A stretch of DNA of 64,000 bases from Aphelocoma coerulescens (taxonomy: Eukaryota; Chordata; Aves; Passeriformes; Corvidae): NCBI RefSeq assembly GCF_041296385.1, contig NC_091023.1, positions 10,540,924-10,604,923 of the forward strand, read 5' to 3'. The translations under genes and the position numbers were made by a program. This document shows, one piece after another, positions 62,906 through 64,000 of the stretch; within the stretch, counting starts at the first letter, position 1; every line of letters starts with the position of its first letter. The notes below the pieces were generated by a model. That model did no database searches, was not told where the DNA came from, and worked only from the letters and a program-made list of their open reading frames with translations.

Positions 62906-64000
62906 ATATAAAAGAAAGGCACAGATTGTGACAGCCATCTAAAATATACTGCAATGCCACAAGTCTTTGGATGGACAGACAGGAGTAGAGCTGTAAGGCA
63001 CACTTTTCCTCTTCAAAAATTACTGGAAAAGTATCAAAGACATTATCTGGTGTTTTTAATCTTTTATCAATTCTGTACTAGCATTGCTGCTGTAATGGTT
63101 TTTCCTTGCAACATTCTTTCCCCTACAAACACTGTAAGCAAGTTCTCCAGTCAGGTCATTTTCCTCTAAATAACCAGCCCTTCAATTTCTATAGACAGAA
63201 GTAGTGTCCAAGACTGGTTGAAAAAGCAGAACCATTTTATCAAGCCATGACAACACCATAGCTCGATTTCACACTGTTCTGATTCAGTACAGTTTATCTG
63301 CCGACAGACTTTGATGTCTAGGAGAGGTATTCAACATCTGCACAAGGCAGATTGGTTTTATTTTATTTTCTTGGTGTCCATCTCCAAATAAAATTGTCAA
63401 GTATCGTAATGAGTTTTGGGGATTCCACCAAGCAAAGCCTTTCCATAGGTTGTGGAGTGTTAGGGGGATTTCCCAGCAGTTACTTTTCCATGCCCCTTCA
63501 GTAATGCGAAGTTCCAATTTTCAAACCATCTGCCAATTCAGATCAGGAATCCAGAGTGGCACAGGACCTTTTAACAAAAAACATGTCCCCAGCAAACTTC
63601 ACAGAGCACAAATGGTTTGAGTTCTCCCTCCATCCTTCCCTTTTGAGGCCTTGCACCCAGCCTTACTCTGTCTTACATCAGACATGCAGAGTTCTTGGGC
63701 TGTTTTCTGTGACATCCAAGCCTGGCCACTGCAGGCACACATTAACATTCCATTATTCTGTTACTGCTATTCCAAATGTAGAACCAAAGCTTCCAACCTG
63801 AAAATATTTAAATACAGAAGTCACCATAACACCATGAGAAAAGCATGACTGCTTTCTCAAGTAATCATTGACTGGCCTCCACCTTTTACATATAAATATT
63901 CTTTCAACACACATCTGGAAATCACAGATTCCTCATTTTATCTTTTTTGAGAATAGTATCACCTTAAAGATACAAAGTAGAAGTTTTTCTACAAACTGAA
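62906..64000. other. Unique non-coding DNA to the window edge
   Basis: No gene is seen. The frames of 60-80 codons (63284-63517 -, 63556-63801 +) overlap one another and have no homology. The window ends inside this sequence. Confidence 0.6.

Noticed and set aside
1..64000. CRISPR array, bacterial operon, prophage or tRNA gene
   Set aside because: No spaced direct repeats, ribosome-binding sites, dense coding or tRNA B-box (GGTTCGANTCC-type) sequence was seen. The DNA is vertebrate.

Overview
The window reads as nuclear DNA from a vertebrate, most probably a bird outside the chicken lineage. The evidence is (i) a degraded 3' end of a CR1 LINE at 9508-9555, whose 'cggttggaaaagactctaa' core matches the avian CR1 tail and is closer to the Neoaves/passerine variant than to the chicken 'ttggaagggacct' variant; (ii) a group of very old, diverged CR1 pieces at about 49.5-50.9 kb; (iii) one ancient MIR/CORE-SINE at about 19.68-19.77 kb; (iv) otherwise very low repeat density. 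The species assignment is inference from these repeats only.

No protein-coding gene can be called with confidence. Nearly all open frames are short and start without context, and no known domain, tRNA, rRNA or known microRNA was recognised. The window is best described as intergenic or deep intronic DNA. From left to right: 0-18 kb is unique non-coding sequence with a few simple repeats. 18.24-18.72 kb is the only clear CpG island and hence the best promoter candidate. 19.7 kb holds the MIR. 21.93-22.10 kb is a (GGGAA)n-(GGGGAA)n purine tract. 21.2-24.6 kb carries two splice-bounded open segments on the minus strand, one with a Kozak-type ATG and a TACTAAC-type branch point. 27.4-28.1 kb has a splice-bounded open segment on the plus strand followed by an AT-rich cluster of homeodomain cores. 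33.5 and 43.8 kb hold two more plus-strand exon-like segments that are in compatible phase. 37.5-39.6 kb contains a CNE-like block, a 161-codon ATG ORF, a 246-codon open frame, and inside that frame a perfect 20-bp inverted repeat. 46.3-47.3 and 48.6-48.95 kb look like conserved non-coding elements with protein-like open frames on the minus strand. 49.5-50.9 kb is CR1. 56.82-57.24 kb is the strongest candidate for a conserved element or unrecognised exon. 57.93-58.02 kb pairs a consensus GC box with a good splice donor.

Most functional statements are inference. Conservation cannot be measured from one sequence, and splice-like pairs occur by chance in 64 kb. Confidence values are set accordingly. 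No new molecular system was demonstrated. The items most worth checking are the 56.8-57.2 kb block, the 39.03 kb hairpin inside an unusually long open frame, and the 24.5 kb Kozak-containing exon candidate.
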